Source of the DNA: an uncultured Bacteroides sp.
GTDB lineage: Bacteria; Bacteroidota; Bacteroidia; Bacteroidales; Bacteroidaceae
Assembly: GCA_900766195.1 (NCBI GenBank)
Contig: CAAFUN010000072.1
Location: 1-8,038, forward strand
DNA length: 8,038 nucleotides
Direction: 5' to 3'
Shown: piece after piece, positions 6,912 through 8,038 of the stretch
How positions within the stretch are numbered: the stretch's first letter is position 1
Layout of the letters: every line of letters begins with the position of its first letter
Program-made: the position numbers and the translations under genes
The notes under the pieces: model-generated
Seen by the model: the letters and a program-made list of their open reading frames with translations, nothing else
Told to the model about the DNA's origin: nothing
Database searches by the model: none

Positions 6912-7972
6912 TGGAATATCCTTTAATAACATTAGGCATACCTATTTACAATGCCGCCGATTTAATAGAACGGACTTTGTTGTCAGCCCTTAATCAATCT
7001 TATCCCAATATTGAGTTTCTGTTGATTGACGATAAGGGGAATAGCATGGATGTAGTTCGGGAAGTAGTATCCTGCCATCCACGCCACGAAGCAGTGCGTA
7101 TTATTGATCAGGTTTACAATCAGGGAACAGGTGCCGCGCGCAATGCCATTGTAGACAATGCAAAAGGTGAGTATCTGTTTACGATGGATTGTGATGACGT
7201 GATCATTCCGGACTGTATTGAAATATTATATCGCAACATGATGGAGCATCCGGTCGATTTTGTGGCTGCATCTTTTGTTCGTCGTGACTTACAGGGTAAT
7301 TTGTATCGGGGCGGATGTCAATATAGCGATACCTTAATAACAGAAGGAGAATATGCCGTTGCGAAGTACCGTTATGGAAAAGGACGTGCCATTTTTGTTG
7401 CCACATGGAACAAACTGTATCGCACCTCTTTCCTGCGTGAGCATCATATACACTGCATTCCGCACTATTTAATTGACGATCCCTGGTTTACATATCAGGT
7501 GATCCTGTCGGCACGTTCCTGTAGGTTAATTCCTGATTGTACCTTGTATTTTACCTACAATCCCCATTCTGTGACCAGTATAAAAGAACAAGAAGGATAT
7601 ACTGATTTTCTTGCATCACAGTATCTAGGCACGGAAATATTGAAGGGAGAGTATATCTCCCCCCTGACAGACAAACTATTTTACATAGGTCTTCTGTTTG
7701 ATCAAATGAAAATGAGTCTTTACCATCTATATAGAACTTGCGAATCACCTAAAATTACAGAAGATAAAAAAGAAGAATATTTAACAGGATTCCTGACGCG
7801 TCATTTTCCATATCCGTTGTGGAGATGGAGAAGAGTGATGGATAAAAACTTATATAAGGCGTTACCGTTGTTTTTATTTTTTGCACTACCTATGAGTGTG
7901 AAGAAAGCATTTGTTCGTTTTTTTGTGAAAGTAGATATGCGTAAATTGTTGAGACGCTGGTTTCATTTTTAA
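6911..7972 (+). CDS. GT2 (GT-A fold) family glycosyltransferase, second copy
   Basis: The product is 353 residues from the ATG at 6911. The domain opens immediately with LITLGIPIYN (5-14), followed by NQGTGAARN (70-78), the metal-binding DCDD at 93-96 inside LFTMDCDDV, and IDDPWFTYQ (188-196), which occupies the catalytic-base position usually seen as ED. The normally conserved DDGSTDxS is replaced by LIDDKGNSMD (residues 38-47), a shorter variant. The C-terminus is rich in Phe and Leu then strongly basic (LPLFLFFALP, then KVDMRKLLRRW), suggesting membrane-surface attachment. The start at 6911 overlaps the GT4 stop as TGATG, the usual sign of translational coupling. An upstream in-frame ATG at 6884 would add nine polar residues and overlap GT4 by 28 nt, which is less likely. 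The protein differs clearly from the GT2 at 3004, so it is not a recent duplicate. Sugar specificity is unknown. Confidence 0.92.
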   Translation: MEYPLITLGIPIYNAADLIERTLLSALNQSYPNIEFLLIDDKGNSMDVVREVVSCHPRHEAVRIIDQVYNQGTGAARNAIVDNAKGEYLFTMDCDDVIIPDCIEILYRNMMEHPVDFVAASFVRRDLQGNLYRGGCQYSDTLITEGEYAVAKYRYGKGRAIFVATWNKLYRTSFLREHHIHCIPHYLIDDPWFTYQVILSARSCRLIPDCTLYFTYNPHSVTSIKEQEGYTDFLASQYLGTEILKGEYISPLTDKLFYIGLLFDQMKMSLYHLYRTCESPKITEDKKEEYLTGFLTRHFPYPLWRWRRVMDKNLYKALPLFLFFALPMSVKKAFVRFFVKVDMRKLLRRWFHF

Positions 7973-8038
7973 TAATCCGTATCATTGCTGTCCGGAGAAA
8001 TTTTACCACAGCTTAAGCTGCGTAGGCCCATCACCCTC
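7973..8038. other. Non-coding right end with a 12-bp perfect palindrome
   Basis: No reading frame of note begins here on either strand. CAGCTTAAGCTG at 8009-8020 is a perfect palindrome, and a GCTGT/ACAGC pair (7987-7991, 8008-8012) overlaps it. The stems are too short and lack the T-run of a standard terminator. The relatively GC-rich end could be the edge of another unit or of an insertion sequence, but the window stops before this can be decided. Confidence 0.35.

Noticed and set aside
1..8038. CRISPR array, tRNA, rRNA, complete insertion sequence, or defence genes
   Set aside because: No spaced direct repeats, tRNA-like cloverleaf, rRNA stretch or transposase or nuclease motif was seen on either strand; nearly all the DNA is explained by glycan genes.

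Overview
The window reads as Bacteroidetes DNA, most likely Bacteroides or Parabacteroides. Four points support this. Three intergenic or upstream stretches carry the TAnnTTTG -7 box typical of that phylum. Clear Shine-Dalgarno sequences are lacking before the genes, and the leaders are AT-rich. The base composition is low to moderate GC. The first gene encodes a BglX-type GH3 lipoprotein with a Bacteroidetes-like lipobox. The genus is inference and cannot be fixed from the sequence alone.

Layout: positions 1-1970 hold a leftward pair, a GT14 'core-2/I-branching' glycosyltransferase followed by a GH3 beta-glucosidase lipoprotein that runs off the left edge. The two overlap by 4 nt. Positions 1971-2068 are a divergent promoter region. 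Positions 2069-4062 hold a rightward pair, a GT8 then a GT2 glycosyltransferase, also overlapping by 4 nt. A leftward Wzx/MOP-type polysaccharide flippase (4072-5607) converges on it with only a 9-bp gap. Positions 5608-5738 are a second divergent promoter region, built around an A9/T9 inverted repeat. Positions 5739-7972 hold a second rightward pair, a GT4 then a GT2, overlapping by 1 nt. The last 66 bases are non-coding in this window and contain a short perfect palindrome.

Together this is part of a surface-glycan assembly locus (capsule, LPS O-antigen/outer core, or a protein O-glycan). Four GTs of families GT8, GT2, GT4 and GT2 would build a repeat unit or oligosaccharide on a lipid carrier, and the flippase would move it across the inner membrane. 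The GT14 enzyme could add a branch or side sugar. The secreted GH3 is the odd member. No Wzy polymerase, initiating sugar-phosphate transferase, nucleotide-sugar synthesis gene or UpxY/UpxZ-type regulator is visible, so the locus is incomplete here or depends on genes elsewhere.

Nothing here is demonstrably a new system. The observations most worth following are the coupling of the secreted GH3 to the GT14, the alternating-strand module layout, and the homopolymer inverted repeat that carries both outward promoter boxes.
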